The position numbers and the translations under genes were made by a program. DNA of 64,000 nucleotides. Origin: Nostoc carneum NIES-2107 (GTDB lineage Bacteria; Cyanobacteriota; Cyanobacteriia; Cyanobacteriales; Nostocaceae). The stretch spans positions 620,001-684,000 of the forward strand of contig AP018180.1 of the NCBI GenBank assembly GCA_002368155.1, given 5' to 3'. Below the pieces are notes generated by a model that was not told the origin of the DNA, searched no databases, and saw only the letters and a program-made list of their open reading frames with translations. Position 1 is the first letter of the stretch. Every line of letters begins with the position of its first letter. Shown in pieces: positions 9,059 through 17,862 of this stretch.

Positions 9059-9817
9059 ATGCTCACTGCTGAACGCCGACAATTCATCCTCGAAATTCTG
9101 CGTCGTGATAAAAAGGTGCTGTCAACGGAACTGAGTGCAGTTCTCAAGGTTTCGGAAGACACGATTCGGCGGGACTTGCGGGAATTAGCTGAAGCGGGAC
9201 TTTTACAGCGTGTACATGGCGGCGCATTACTAACTTCCCCAGCCACCGCCAGTTACGCTGATAGGCAAAAACAAGCGCCGAAAGAAAAAGAAGCGATCGC
9301 TATTGCTGCGGCTAAATTAGTTTGTCCGGGACAGGTGGTAATTTTAGATGGGGGAACAACTACGCTGCAAGTTACCCGCCATTTACCAAAAGATTTACCA
9401 GCCACAGTCGTCACCAATAGTCCACCAATTGCGATCGCCTTAGCAGAACATCCCCATATAGAAGTTGTAATGTTGGGTGGTAAGCTCTACAAAAAAGCCT
9501 TGGTGAACGTCGGTACTGTCACCATTGAGTCTTTACGGATGATTCGTGCAGATTTGTGCATGTTGGGAGTGTGCAGTTTGCATCCGGAAGTTGGCATCAG
9601 TGTACCGAATTTAGATGAAGCCCATGTCAAACGAGCCATGATAGATGGTTCGGCTGAAGTAGTGGGATTAGTCACCGCAGAAAAATTAGACACAGCCGCC
9701 CCTTATGTAGTGGAGTCGATTCATGCACTGACTTACCTTGTAACTGCACCAACAGTATCTAATCAAATGCTAGCTGCTTACAAATCTTTAGGTTTGACAA
9801 TTATTCGTGATGAGTAA
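9059..9817 (+). CDS. DeoR/GlpR-family transcriptional regulator
   Basis: The 252 residues have the family layout: an N-terminal winged helix-turn-helix (about 1-57, LTAERRQFILEILRRDKKV ... VSEDTIRRDLRELAEAGLLQRVHGGA) and a C-terminal DeoRC sugar-phosphate sensor domain (about 75-240) with the glycine-rich DGGTTTLQV segment and VNVGTVTIESL. DeoR proteins usually repress sugar or nucleoside catabolic genes and are released by a phosphorylated sugar. It is divergent from the transketolase gene, its most obvious candidate target. ATG 9059 begins exactly where the family alignment starts. Confidence 0.9.
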   Translation: MLTAERRQFILEILRRDKKVLSTELSAVLKVSEDTIRRDLRELAEAGLLQRVHGGALLTSPATASYADRQKQAPKEKEAIAIAAAKLVCPGQVVILDGGTTTLQVTRHLPKDLPATVVTNSPPIAIALAEHPHIEVVMLGGKLYKKALVNVGTVTIESLRMIRADLCMLGVCSLHPEVGISVPNLDEAHVKRAMIDGSAEVVGLVTAEKLDTAAPYVVESIHALTYLVTAPTVSNQMLAAYKSLGLTIIRDE

Positions 9818-10155
9818 AGCTCAATACTTTGGTGAAGCACTATCTGGTTTCATAGCTTGAGAGTTAGCATTGCTGTTACTGCTGCAATATCTTATGGAAA
9901 CTAGAGAATTTACAGCTTCAGACAGTTAATAATATGTGGATAGAATGCTGCAAAATAGCAAACAAATATGTTATGTTATGTCCGCAAAAGATAAATTGCT
10001 GTTGCTGAATTATGGAAAATTAAAACTCTTATCCTCTCTGCGGCTTTGCGCCTCTGCGTGAGCTAAATCATCCCGAATTGATGCAACATCGATAAATTTT
10101 ATATTTAGCCATCCCTTCAGATACTTATGAGACTTTTTCAAACATCTTTTTAATG
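9818..10155. other. Spacer upstream of the metal-binding lipoprotein gene
   Basis: No gene is visible. It is AT-rich and contains a widespread cyanobacterial fragment, tctgcggctttgcgcctctg, at 10038-10057. The last 50 bp before the next gene carry the inverted repeat listed separately. Confidence 0.5.
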
Positions 10156-10176
10156 AAATAATTCTCATAATTATTT
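10156..10176. promoter_or_regulatory. Candidate Fur/Zur-type operator
   Basis: Perfect inverted repeat AAATAATT-CTCAT-AATTATTT, 22 bp before the start of the metal-binding lipoprotein gene. Its size (two 8-bp arms around 5 bp) and AT-rich composition are like Fur-family boxes. Given a zinc-type ligand set in the product, Zur is the best guess; the match to a Zur consensus is only partial. Confidence 0.4.
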
Positions 10177-10198
10177 TTAAATATCTAACCTTAATAAT

Positions 10199-11191
10199 AT
10201 GTCGAAATTAGTAATAAAAGATAATTATATCCGTGCCGCACTCATCGCTTTGACAATAGGATTTGTTGGCTGTGGTAACCAAGCAACAAGTACTTCCTTA
10301 ACTCAAACCACCACTCGAGTAAATACTAATCTGCCGCGAGTAGTTGCAACCACAAGTATAATATGTGATTTTGCTAGGCAAATTGCCAAAACTACTATTA
10401 ACCTAACCTGCTTAATTCCCCCAGGTACAGACCCGCATATTTACCAGCCAAAACCAGAAGACCGAGAAGCTTTAGAACAAGCCAATTTGATTTTATATAA
10501 CGGCTATAATTTAGAACCCAGGCTAATCAGACAAATTAGAACAATTAAAAGCGCTGCACCGAAAATTGCTGTTGCCCCCCTGGCTGTTCCCAAACCACAA
10601 AAATTTAGGGAAGATGGCAATATAGTCACCGACCCGCATATTTGGCATAATGCCAAGTATGCTATCAGAATGGTTGAGGTGATTAGTAGTAACTTAGGCA
10701 AATTAGAACCTAGTAATGCGAGAAATTATAATAGTAATAAAAGAGAAATTACCCAAGAACTCAACCAATTAGACCGCTGGGTTAAAGCGAGAATTGCCAG
10801 TATTCCTAATGATAAACGTACAATAGTTACCACCCATAATGCACTTGGTTATTACACCCAAGCCTACGGTTTGTCGTTAATAGGAACTTTAGAAGGTATT
10901 AGCACAAATGACAGACCAACAAACACACAAGTGAAGAACTTGGCTAAAAATGTTGAACGGGCGAAAGTGCCGACAATTTTTGCAGAAGCAGATATTAATT
11001 CTAATGTGATTCAGTCTGTAGCTAAAGAAGCTACAGTCAAACTTTCCGAAAGACAACTTTATGCTGATGGTTTGGGAAGGCCGGGAACTGAGGGAGAAAC
11101 TTATCAAAGTATGATGGTTGCTAATACGCGCACACTGGTAGAAGGGTTAGGAGGGACGTACTTAATATTTGAACCAAAAGCTTCAAAGTAG
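10199..11191 (+). CDS. znuA: Zinc-type ABC transporter substrate-binding lipoprotein (ZnuA/TroA family)
   Basis: This 330-residue cluster A-I binding protein has a lipoprotein signal ending VGCGN. The metal ligands can be placed: His80 (TDPHIYQP), His147 (DPHIWHNA), His213 (TTHNALGYY) and Asp290 (YADGLG). A His at the third position, rather than the Glu of manganese binders such as MntC/PsaA, points to zinc. The His-rich loop found in many ZnuA proteins is absent. It delivers metal to a membrane permease, but no permease or ATPase gene lies next to it, so it is an orphan component here. The inverted repeat 22 bp upstream fits control by a Fur-family regulator. The gene symbol is tentative. 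Confidence 0.8.
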   Translation: MSKLVIKDNYIRAALIALTIGFVGCGNQATSTSLTQTTTRVNTNLPRVVATTSIICDFARQIAKTTINLTCLIPPGTDPHIYQPKPEDREALEQANLILYNGYNLEPRLIRQIRTIKSAAPKIAVAPLAVPKPQKFREDGNIVTDPHIWHNAKYAIRMVEVISSNLGKLEPSNARNYNSNKREITQELNQLDRWVKARIASIPNDKRTIVTTHNALGYYTQAYGLSLIGTLEGISTNDRPTNTQVKNLAKNVERAKVPTIFAEADINSNVIQSVAKEATVKLSERQLYADGLGRPGTEGETYQSMMVANTRTLVEGLGGTYLIFEPKASK

Positions 11192-11264
11192 CACCAAATA
11201 TAACAACCTTACCAGCGCTTTTAGGCGCAAGCACCAAATAAAAAACCTCTTCACTCTATCTCTG

Positions 11265-11801
11265 TTAAGAGTTACCTATTTTTTGTTGCGATCGCTTCCA
11301 TATTAGGGCTTTTCTTTCCATCTCCTTGACGAATCCATCTTTCCCATTGACATATCCTTGGATATCTTGGGGGAATTGCTTGGCTAATTCACGTTTCAAG
11401 TCACTGTATTTGAGCGCATCATCAGGATGTGCAATCATGTAATCGCGAAAAGCCAAATGTCTTTGCACTTCAGAAACGTCAAACTCAAAAATGTGAACAT
11501 GATGCGTCCTTGTACCTGCTTCATTATCCTTGCGAAAAAAACGACGACCAGGTAAGCCAAACTCACCCATAGCTTCATAACCTAATGCAATCATCGCTGA
11601 ACATTGCTGATCTAACTTAGCAAGGTCTTTCACCTGAACCAACAGGTCAATAATTGGTTTGGCATAAATATTGGGAATTGAGGTGCTACCAATATGGTGA
11701 ATTGCTACTACATTGTCACCAAGTGCTAGCGCAATTCGCTTGGCTTCCTCCTCAAATTTGACACTCCATGTTGGGTCATGCGGTACCACTTCTACTTTCA
11801 T
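11265..11801 (-). CDS. GrpB family protein (UPF0157, nucleotidyltransferase-like)
   Basis: This 178-residue protein opens MKVEVVPHDPTWSVKFEEEA and has the hallmark HHIGSTSIPNIYAKPIIDLLVQV (about 40-62), which is the GS...D signature of the nucleotidyltransferase fold in this family, followed by GEFGLPGRRFFRK and HVHIFE. The length is usual for the family. The cellular role is not established. It is convergent with the lipoprotein gene and separated from it by 73 bp; it is likely a single-gene unit. Confidence 0.85.
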   Translation of the reverse strand: MKVEVVPHDPTWSVKFEEEAKRIALALGDNVVAIHHIGSTSIPNIYAKPIIDLLVQVKDLAKLDQQCSAMIALGYEAMGEFGLPGRRFFRKDNEAGTRTHHVHIFEFDVSEVQRHLAFRDYMIAHPDDALKYSDLKRELAKQFPQDIQGYVNGKDGFVKEMERKALIWKRSQQKIGNS

Positions 11802-12048
11802 GAGGGACTATCTATGGAAACTAATTAGCAATTATACGGAAGTCTATGTTATCTGTGTTTTTTTCAGGATTATGACATTTATTGGACTGAAATGATGAAG
11901 TTATGGAAGTGAATACAGCACCAGCGATCGCTACTTCCACCCAGGTGAGAGTTGAGAAAGCTTATATTATCAGAGTTAAAGCTTAGTTTTCAATTGGTTG
12001 TAGCTTCCAGATTACTACACCAATTTTCAAGTTAATCTGACAAACTCA
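11802..12048. other. Short spacer, no feature recognised
   Basis: The divergent promoter region between the GrpB and PAP2 genes. It is AT-rich, with one GCGATCGC HIP1 site near 11924; no inverted repeat stands out. Confidence 0.4.
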
Positions 12049-12744
12049 ATGTTTAACTCTGCTTTTTGGCGATACTCAAAGTCTTTCCTGAGTTTTTTGT
12101 GGCCTCTGGTTGTTAAGCGCCGTGCTGCACTTTTTATCTTGTTCATCGGCGTATTTTTACCGCTACAAATCTTTGGAGAATTAGCCGAAGAAGTTTGGGA
12201 GAAGGAAGGTGGCTTTGCTTGGGATGTACCTATCTTGTTAGCAATACACTCCACAGCCCAACCGCAACTAGATGCTTTTGCTTCCACACTGACCAAATTG
12301 GGGGTATTCTGGGGTGTGTTTCCGGTTGCTAGTGCGATCGCATTGGTTTTGTTTATCCGTAGACGATGGCGTAAACTTGCTTACCTTCTCACCACTCTCC
12401 TGGGAAGCATCATCATTAATCGCACCGCAAAAGTACTGTTGCATCGAGTACGTCCCCACCTGTGGGAATCACCAGCCCCAGAGTTTGACTACGGATTTCC
12501 TAGCGGTCATGCCATGTCAAGTATGACTCTGGTAGTAGCCTTAGTAATTCTCACCTGGGGTAGCCGCTGGAGTCTGTTAGTTCTGATTGCTGGAGGTATA
12601 TTTGTCTTAGCAATTGGCTGGACACGCCTATACTTGGGAGTCCACTATCCCAGCGATATTTTAGCAGGCTGGACAGCTTCCATCGCCTGGGCAACTGGAG
12701 TCAGTTTGCTCATCAGACCATATCGCAGCCAGCGACGACAATAG
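12049..12744 (+). CDS. PAP2-family membrane phosphatase
   Basis: This 231-residue integral membrane protein has about six helices. All three parts of the PAP2 active-site signature are present: KVLLHRVRP (about 129-137), PSGHA (about 151-155) and RLYLGVHYPSD (about 188-198, with the catalytic His in GVHYPSD). Family members remove phosphate from lipid phosphates such as phosphatidate or undecaprenyl pyrophosphate. Which lipid is used here cannot be told. ATG 12049 is well placed before the first hydrophobic segment. Confidence 0.9.
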   Translation: MFNSAFWRYSKSFLSFLWPLVVKRRAALFILFIGVFLPLQIFGELAEEVWEKEGGFAWDVPILLAIHSTAQPQLDAFASTLTKLGVFWGVFPVASAIALVLFIRRRWRKLAYLLTTLLGSIIINRTAKVLLHRVRPHLWESPAPEFDYGFPSGHAMSSMTLVVALVILTWGSRWSLLVLIAGGIFVLAIGWTRLYLGVHYPSDILAGWTASIAWATGVSLLIRPYRSQRRQ

Positions 12745-12892
12745 CCAGCAAGGTCATCTATCAATTGCTTTTAAGTAGCCGTCATGAACTGGGTACACTA
12801 GAACACATGAAAAATTCATTAATCTCCCTTGCTCCCTGCCCCCTGCCCCCCTGCTAATAAAGCAATAGAATATATTCTTAATCGGAAGTCCC

Positions 12893-13390
12893 TTACCATC
12901 CCCAACTACCAGGAATACCTTTAAAAGGCCCAACAATATCACTGGTAATCCAACCGCCGTAAAAATTACCTGGTTGTGGTTGTACCTTTTCACCATCGAC
13001 ATAGCAAGCATCCATGATATGAGCATAAAAAGCTACATAATCTTTAATAGATGCAAAAGCTGGTGTGGGATTAGAGTAGAACCAACCAGCATTTTGAACT
13101 TCTTTATCTCCAACACGCAGAGTGTAATAACCTGCACGTCCTTTCCATTCACAAAAGCTAGATTGTGGTGTCAGCAACAGGTATTCCATTTTGATATCCG
13201 CAGGTGGGATATAGTAAACAGGGGGATGGCTAGTTTCTAACACACGCTTGGCAGCATGGGTGTCTACAATTGTTACCCCATTAAAAATAATTTGAATATG
13301 TTTGCTTGTATCCTCAAGGCGTGGTGGACGGGGATAATCCCACACTGATTCTTGTCCAGGTAAGGGTTCTATGCGTTGGGGATAAGCCAT
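12893..13390 (-). CDS. DUF427 domain protein
   Basis: This 165-residue protein has the DUF427 core (about 28-125): an IFNGVTIVDTHAAKRVLETSHPPVYYIP segment, then CEWKGRAGYYTL and NAGWFYSNPTP, which form the small all-beta fold of the family, with a cyanobacterial C-terminal extension ending GPFKGIPGSWGW. No function is established. It is convergent with the PAP2 gene. The spacer 12745-12892 contains cctgccccctgccccc STRR units. Confidence 0.85.
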   Translation of the reverse strand: MAYPQRIEPLPGQESVWDYPRPPRLEDTSKHIQIIFNGVTIVDTHAAKRVLETSHPPVYYIPPADIKMEYLLLTPQSSFCEWKGRAGYYTLRVGDKEVQNAGWFYSNPTPAFASIKDYVAFYAHIMDACYVDGEKVQPQPGNFYGGWITSDIVGPFKGIPGSWGW

Positions 13391-13556
13391 AATAACCGAA
13401 GTTGGTAGTTAACGTAGATATAGTGTTGGAATTTGGTAATAAGTAATTGCTAATTGGTAATTGCGACAAAGTTTTTACCCATTACCCATTACCCATTACC
13501 TATTACCAGTCAATGGTATTGTAAAGGATGTTCACCTGGCGCAAGAGAGGGCAGTT

Positions 13557-15242
13557 ATGCCAGATGTGCGGTTTAACAAGTATTATCGTTACGAAGAATT
13601 AACCAATATCTTGCATAGTTATGCTGAGGAATTGCCTCACCTGGTAAGCATAGAAAGCATCGGCAAGAGTTATGAAAATCGGGACATCTGGCTGCTAACT
13701 GTTACCAATTTCGCTACAGGGACAGATGCAGAAAAACCTGCTTTGTGGATTGATGGCAATATTCACGCTACGGAATTAGCGCCCTCAATTGTCTGCCTGT
13801 ATCTGCTGCAAACATTAGTTACAGGTTACGGCACTCAGCCAGATATTACTCGTTGTTTAGATAGCCGCACCTTTTATATATGCCCCCGTGTTAACCCTGA
13901 TGGTGCGGAGTGGGCTTTGGCTGACAAACCAAAATTTATTCGTTCTGCGACCCGTCCCTATCCTGAAGGTAGGGAAAGCAATGACGGCTTAATTATGGAA
14001 GACATCGATGGCGATGGTCGGATTTTACTCATGCGTATTCCTGATGCTAATGGCGCATGGAAAATCTGCCCTACCGAACCCCGGCTATTAATGCGCCGTG
14101 AACCCACAGAAATAGGCGGTCAATATTACCGAGTTTTGCCGGAAGGAAGTATAGAAAATTATGATGGAGTGCAGATTAATATTCAGCCTCCGCAACAGGG
14201 GTTAGACTTAAATCGTAATTTTCCGGTGATGTGGCGGCAAGAATTTCAGCAGCCAGGGGCCGGCCCTTATCCAGCATCAGAAACAGAAGTGCGATCGCTT
14301 GTCCAATTTATCACGAACCATCCTAACATCACTGGGGCTGTATCTTTCCACACTTTTGGCGGTGTAATCATCAGACCTTTTAGCTATCACAGCGATGAGG
14401 AATTCCCAGTTAATGACCTCCGTACCTATCAGTACATTGGTCAAAAAGGCACAGAATTTACTACATACCCAGCAATTTCTGCTTTTCATGATTTCCGCTA
14501 TGACCCCAAAGATTTTATCTCCGGAACTTTCGACGACTGGGCTTATGATGAACGGGGGGTATTTGCTTGGACGGTAGAAGTCTGGAGTCCCCAAAACCAA
14601 GCAGGAATTAAAGATTATAAACACGTCGAATGGCAACGCGAACACCCTTTAGAAGATGAACTCAAGTTGTTGCGCTGGAATGACGAACAACTCTCAGGCA
14701 TAAGTTATGTAGATTGGTATGCCTTCGACCATCCCCAACTGGGGCAAGTAGAATTAGGTGGTTGGGATACTATGTATGCTTGGGTGAATCCACCTCCAGA
14801 GTTTTTAGAACGAGAGATAGCCCTTTTTCCTGATTGGTTAGTTTGGCATCTATTAATTTCCCCCCGCTTGGAGATTTATCAAACTAATGTCCATAATTTA
14901 GGTAATGACATATATCAAGTAGAGTTAGTAGTACAAAATACAGGTTGGCTATCTACCTACATTACCCAAAAAGCCCTAGAGAAAAAGCTTGTCAAAGGCT
15001 GTATTTGTGAAATTCAATTACCTGATAGCGTAACTTTAATTACAGGCAAACTCCGCGAAGAATTAGGACAACTAGAAGGACGTGCTTATAAACCTTCATA
15101 TCCAACGAGGAGACAGAGTGACCCAACCCAAGACCGCGCCAAGGTTGAATGGGTTGTGCGTGGGTCTGCGGGTAGCCAAGTTCAACTGTTAGCCCGTCAT
15201 GAACGCGCTGGTGTTGTCCGTGCTGAAATCATATTGGCTTAG
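13557..15242 (+). CDS. M14-family zinc carboxypeptidase
   Basis: I place the start at ATG 13557, preceded by an AGAGAGG ribosome binding site. The frame is open further upstream, but that part (13461-13556) is built of ttacccattaccc STRR units and is unlikely to be coding. The 561-residue product has the M14 zinc site: His70 and Glu73 in GNIHATE, His265 in SFHTFGG, and catalytic Glu341 in TVEVWSP. An acidic EDIDGDGRILLMRIPD segment (about 145-160), typical of bacterial M14 proteins of this type, lies between the first two ligands. No signal peptide is seen, so a cytoplasmic peptidase is likely. A C-terminal beta-rich region (about 430-561) follows the catalytic domain. Confidence 0.88.
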   Translation: MPDVRFNKYYRYEELTNILHSYAEELPHLVSIESIGKSYENRDIWLLTVTNFATGTDAEKPALWIDGNIHATELAPSIVCLYLLQTLVTGYGTQPDITRCLDSRTFYICPRVNPDGAEWALADKPKFIRSATRPYPEGRESNDGLIMEDIDGDGRILLMRIPDANGAWKICPTEPRLLMRREPTEIGGQYYRVLPEGSIENYDGVQINIQPPQQGLDLNRNFPVMWRQEFQQPGAGPYPASETEVRSLVQFITNHPNITGAVSFHTFGGVIIRPFSYHSDEEFPVNDLRTYQYIGQKGTEFTTYPAISAFHDFRYDPKDFISGTFDDWAYDERGVFAWTVEVWSPQNQAGIKDYKHVEWQREHPLEDELKLLRWNDEQLSGISYVDWYAFDHPQLGQVELGGWDTMYAWVNPPPEFLEREIALFPDWLVWHLLISPRLEIYQTNVHNLGNDIYQVELVVQNTGWLSTYITQKALEKKLVKGCICEIQLPDSVTLITGKLREELGQLEGRAYKPSYPTRRQSDPTQDRAKVEWVVRGSAGSQVQLLARHERAGVVRAEIILA

Positions 15243-15337
15243 AATTGCTGCTCAGAAATCAAAGATTCATCTATAACTTATACACATTTCAATATTTGTC
15301 GGTTAAGGGCAAAAGGGGTAAGAAAAAACCCTTAACC

Positions 15338-15400
15338 CTTACCCTTTAACCTTTTCCCCAAACTAAATTCCGATTTGAAAATCCTTAACCGAGCAGTATA
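15338..15400. repeat. Dispersed repeat, copy 1 (second copy near 38538-38600)
   Basis: Begins ccctttaaccttttccccaa and ends aatccttaaccgagcagta. A clearly related sequence lies at about 38538-38600 (ccctttaaccttttcccaaa ... aatcctgaacaaagcagtg). Both copies are in spacers. Confidence 0.6.
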
Positions 15401-15404
15401 TAGC

Positions 15405-15433
15405 AAAAAGGCTCAAGCATCTTGCCTGAGCCT
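15405..15433 (-). terminator. Rho-independent terminator of the RNA-binding protein gene
   Basis: Read on the minus strand: an 11-bp stem with one G-T pair (AGGCTCAGGCA / TGCTTGAGCCT), a three-base AGA loop, then TTTTT. It lies 69 bp past the stop of the RRM gene and in its orientation. Confidence 0.85.
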
Positions 15434-15501
15434 CAGCCAAAATCTATATAGACTTATTTAAAAACAAATAAACCTGTATCTTGTGATGTCAAAACAGTAG
15501 C

Positions 15502-15813
15502 TTAATAGCGATTACGAGAACCACCGCCGTAGCCACCACCACGGTTACCACCAAAGGAACCGCCTCTATTTTCCTTTGGTTTAGCCTTATTGACTTTTAG
15601 GTCACGTCCCATCCATTCAGCACCATCAAGTGCTTCAATGGCAGCTGCTTCTTCAGCGTCGGAACTCATCTCTACAAAACCAAAGCCGCGTAAACGACCT
15701 GTTTCACGATCAGTAGGCAGCTGAACGCGTTTTACAGAACCATATTCTGCAAATACAGCATTCAAACTCTCTTCTGTAACTTCGTAGGAAAGATTGCCTA
15801 CATAAACTGACAT
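15502..15813 (-). CDS. rbp: Glycine-rich RRM RNA-binding protein (cyanobacterial Rbp)
   Basis: This 103-residue protein has one RNA recognition motif (1-80) with RNP2 VYVGNL and RNP1 RGFGFVEM, and a short Gly/Arg/Asn-rich tail ending GGGSRNRY. This is the standard layout of the cold-inducible Rbp proteins of Anabaena and relatives, which bind single-stranded RNA and are thought to act in cold-stress RNA metabolism. The 5' region to about 16000 is long and AT-rich with no gene, as is known for rbp genes whose long leaders control cold induction; whether this copy is cold-regulated cannot be read. A strong terminator follows the gene. Confidence 0.93.
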   Translation of the reverse strand: MSVYVGNLSYEVTEESLNAVFAEYGSVKRVQLPTDRETGRLRGFGFVEMSSDAEEAAAIEALDGAEWMGRDLKVNKAKPKENRGGSFGGNRGGGYGGGSRNRY

Positions 15814-16303
15814 AAGTCGTCTCCAAAATCAAAACGGTGTAGAGATTTAGATTTCGGAGAAAAGTTTGTGAATACCACAAGGAAAAAGCCTATCAATAAT
15901 AAAAACAAACGCGGTCGCCGAATTAACTCTCCATTTCCAGTGTTACACAGCAGCCTGCTCTCAGGGGGTCAGTTGCAAAAAGCGTTACAAAAAGTCATTT
16001 AAACACAGATACTTAAGTATAAGCACTATCTATTGACCGATTCTTCAGGCTCACGCTGCGTTGATTACTGATTCCAAAAATTGCTAAATTTTTAACAAAA
16101 CACTCCTTTAGGGGGTTGCACTAAGTCGATACACGACTATATCAAATATTCTGGTGTTCTAGCTGTCAAGGGTCAAGAGGAGGCAGTGCAATAAGCAACT
16201 TCCCCGACTCCCTCACTAGCGTTCCAAATTCCAAGCTAGCCTTTGACTCTGGACTATTGACCACTTGAACGCGAAATATACAACTTAAATGCGTAACAGA
16301 AAA
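15814..16303. other. Leader region of the RRM gene and spacer
   Basis: No gene found. On the minus strand, about 200 nt upstream of the RRM start are rich in T and A, suggesting a long mRNA leader. The segment 16160-16265 contains gtcaagggtcaagagg and tttgactctggactattgac, common spacer sequences in this genome type. Confidence 0.4.
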
Positions 16304-16411
16304 ATGAATAACGATATTGTTTTATTTTTAATTACTGCTGGTCTGATTATCTTATATCTATTTTTCTCAGCATTAACTGAGATGGGTACAAAGCTACCTT
16401 GGAAAAAGTAG
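16304..16411 (+). CDS. Possible 35-residue membrane peptide
   Basis: ATG 16304 opens a 35-codon frame ending at TAG 16409-16411. The peptide has one strongly hydrophobic stretch (IVLFLITAGLIILYLFFSA, about residues 5-23) and a basic end (KLPWKK), like many cyanobacterial single-span peptides. It is not a photosystem or cytochrome b6f subunit that I recognise, and the ribosome binding site is weak. Confidence 0.3.
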   Translation: MNNDIVLFLITAGLIILYLFFSALTEMGTKLPWKK

Positions 16412-16453
16412 GTTATTTTGGTAATACAAAAACTTTGGCATTGTCATTTAAAA

Positions 16454-16526
16454 CGAGCGCGGCAGGGTTCGAACCTGCGACCAACGGATTAGAAATCCGT
16501 GGCTCTATCCACTGAGCTACGCGCCC
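16454..16526 (-). tRNA. tRNA-Arg (anticodon TCT)
   Basis: A complete 73-nt cloverleaf on the minus strand. The acceptor arms GGGCGCG / CGCGCTC pair fully with one G-T. The D arm starts GCTC, the anticodon stem is ACGGA/TCCGT with loop TTTCTAA giving anticodon TCT (reads AGA), and the T arm is GCAGG-TTCGAAC-CCTGC. The discriminator base is G and CCA is not encoded. Confidence 0.97.
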
Positions 16527-16882
16527 AACATAATACTGTGGCTCTTTAATGAGTCATCTGTCCAATTATATCGTTTTCTCTAGCAATAGGCAATTGAAAA
16601 TTGCAGATTTGCTACTAGCAAGGCTAAGATGCTAGTCGCTAGTTAGTCAATGTACACTTTAAACGAAGTAAATGGACTATTTATTAAATATATTGTGTGG
16701 TCAATGGGTTATTTGGGTATTGGCGTAAATCACCTTTGGGCGAATTACTGTAGAGCAACCTCTGGCGATCGCGAGGCTGACCCCTACTTGACGCTAGGTA
16801 ATCGCACTCTTGGCGATGCCTTGAAATCAGATTATAGATCGCATATTGAGAACGCCCCTGAGAGGAGTTATTTGCTAGTGCC

Positions 16883-17542
16883 ATGTTTATTCTCAAACGG
16901 CAGGATGTAGAAATATCAAGCATTCCGCACCCTAAGCGAGAGCAGCCAATGCCAGTCCTCCACTATCAGGGGCAAACTTTCCGCTTGATTAGTGTTTTTA
17001 AAGCTAGCCAAGAGGAAGAAGCCAGAGCTTTGTGGAGAGAATTAACAGACGGGCGAGGTAAAGCCTGTGTCTTGTTGGAAGAACCAGACCGCTATAGCAT
17101 CTGGGGAAAAATCCGTTTAGATCAGCTAGGTTCTGATACGGATGTCCATAGCAAGACAGGAGTGTTTATCCAAGCTAGTATTTTGCTGCTGCAAGCAGTC
17201 TATCTAGAAATAGAAGATTTTTTAGGTTCTAAACAAGCAGCTTTATTTGAAAAGGATATTACGGAAGTATTGCGGCAGAAGCAATTACCACAAGCATCTT
17301 CGCCAGAAGCCGTAAAATATTTGCTCAATGAAGATCCACTGGATACGACCAGTCTGCCTTCTTGGCAAGAAAATCATGTAATTACTCTGTTACAAGAACT
17401 CCATAAGCTAGGAAAAACCTATTTTGGTAATGCTAACTTCGCTCATCCAGTGGTCGATCGCTTACAAGATCTACCAGAAGGAGAGCGATCGATGTTTATT
17501 AGTTGGCTAAATCAATCTCCAATGAGTAAACTGTGGCAATAG
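16883..17542 (+). CDS. Conserved cyanobacterial protein, unknown function
   Basis: This 219-residue soluble protein begins MFILKRQDVEISSIPHPK. It has no signal peptide, membrane segment or motif I can name. The first part (about 25-100) is a beta-rich domain with GKACVLLEEPDRYSIWGKIRL; the second (about 105-219) is mainly helical. It reads like a protein conserved in heterocystous cyanobacteria, but no function can be given. The upstream spacer 16527-16882 holds only a weak open frame (16650-16910) that overlaps this start and is not supported. Confidence 0.7.
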   Translation: MFILKRQDVEISSIPHPKREQPMPVLHYQGQTFRLISVFKASQEEEARALWRELTDGRGKACVLLEEPDRYSIWGKIRLDQLGSDTDVHSKTGVFIQASILLLQAVYLEIEDFLGSKQAALFEKDITEVLRQKQLPQASSPEAVKYLLNEDPLDTTSLPSWQENHVITLLQELHKLGKTYFGNANFAHPVVDRLQDLPEGERSMFISWLNQSPMSKLWQ

Positions 17543-17862
17543 CATTAACAAGTGGGAAAAATATTGCCAGGGATAGTTGCTCTGGGCATTTAATTATGCA
17601 TCGTTTGGTAGAGCAATTGACTAGTACATCTGTGCGGAAGTCAAAAGTGGCCATTGCTTGGTGCGGGTGCGCCGCGTTGTAGTAATTGGTGTTCAAAAGC
17701 CTAGATTTTGAGCTTTTTGGCTGTTTTGTAGATACTAGACAGCTACTCTTACGAGTTCTATTTCCACCATGCTGTACTAGTTGATTTTCAGTGCAAAAGC
17801 TTCTCACACAGTTACATAAGTCAAAATCCTGCCAAAGTGTGTTTACATAATCAAGTCATATT
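17543..17862. other. Spacer, nothing recognised
   Basis: About 320 bp without a credible gene, STRR or strong hairpin. The promoter of the following two-gene unit must lie here. Confidence 0.4.

Noticed and set aside
10199-11191. Manganese-binding MntC
   Set aside because: The third ligand is His (THNALGYY), not the Glu of manganese binders; zinc fits better.
13461-13556. N-terminal extension of the M14 peptidase
   Set aside because: Built of ttacccattaccc repeats; ATG 13557 has a proper ribosome binding site and matches the domain start.
14277-14645. 122-codon minus-strand frame inside the M14 gene
   Set aside because: Shadow of a clear zinc carboxypeptidase reading frame on the other strand.
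16650-16910. 86-codon plus-strand frame
   Set aside because: It overlaps the next gene's start, has no family resemblance and mixed composition.
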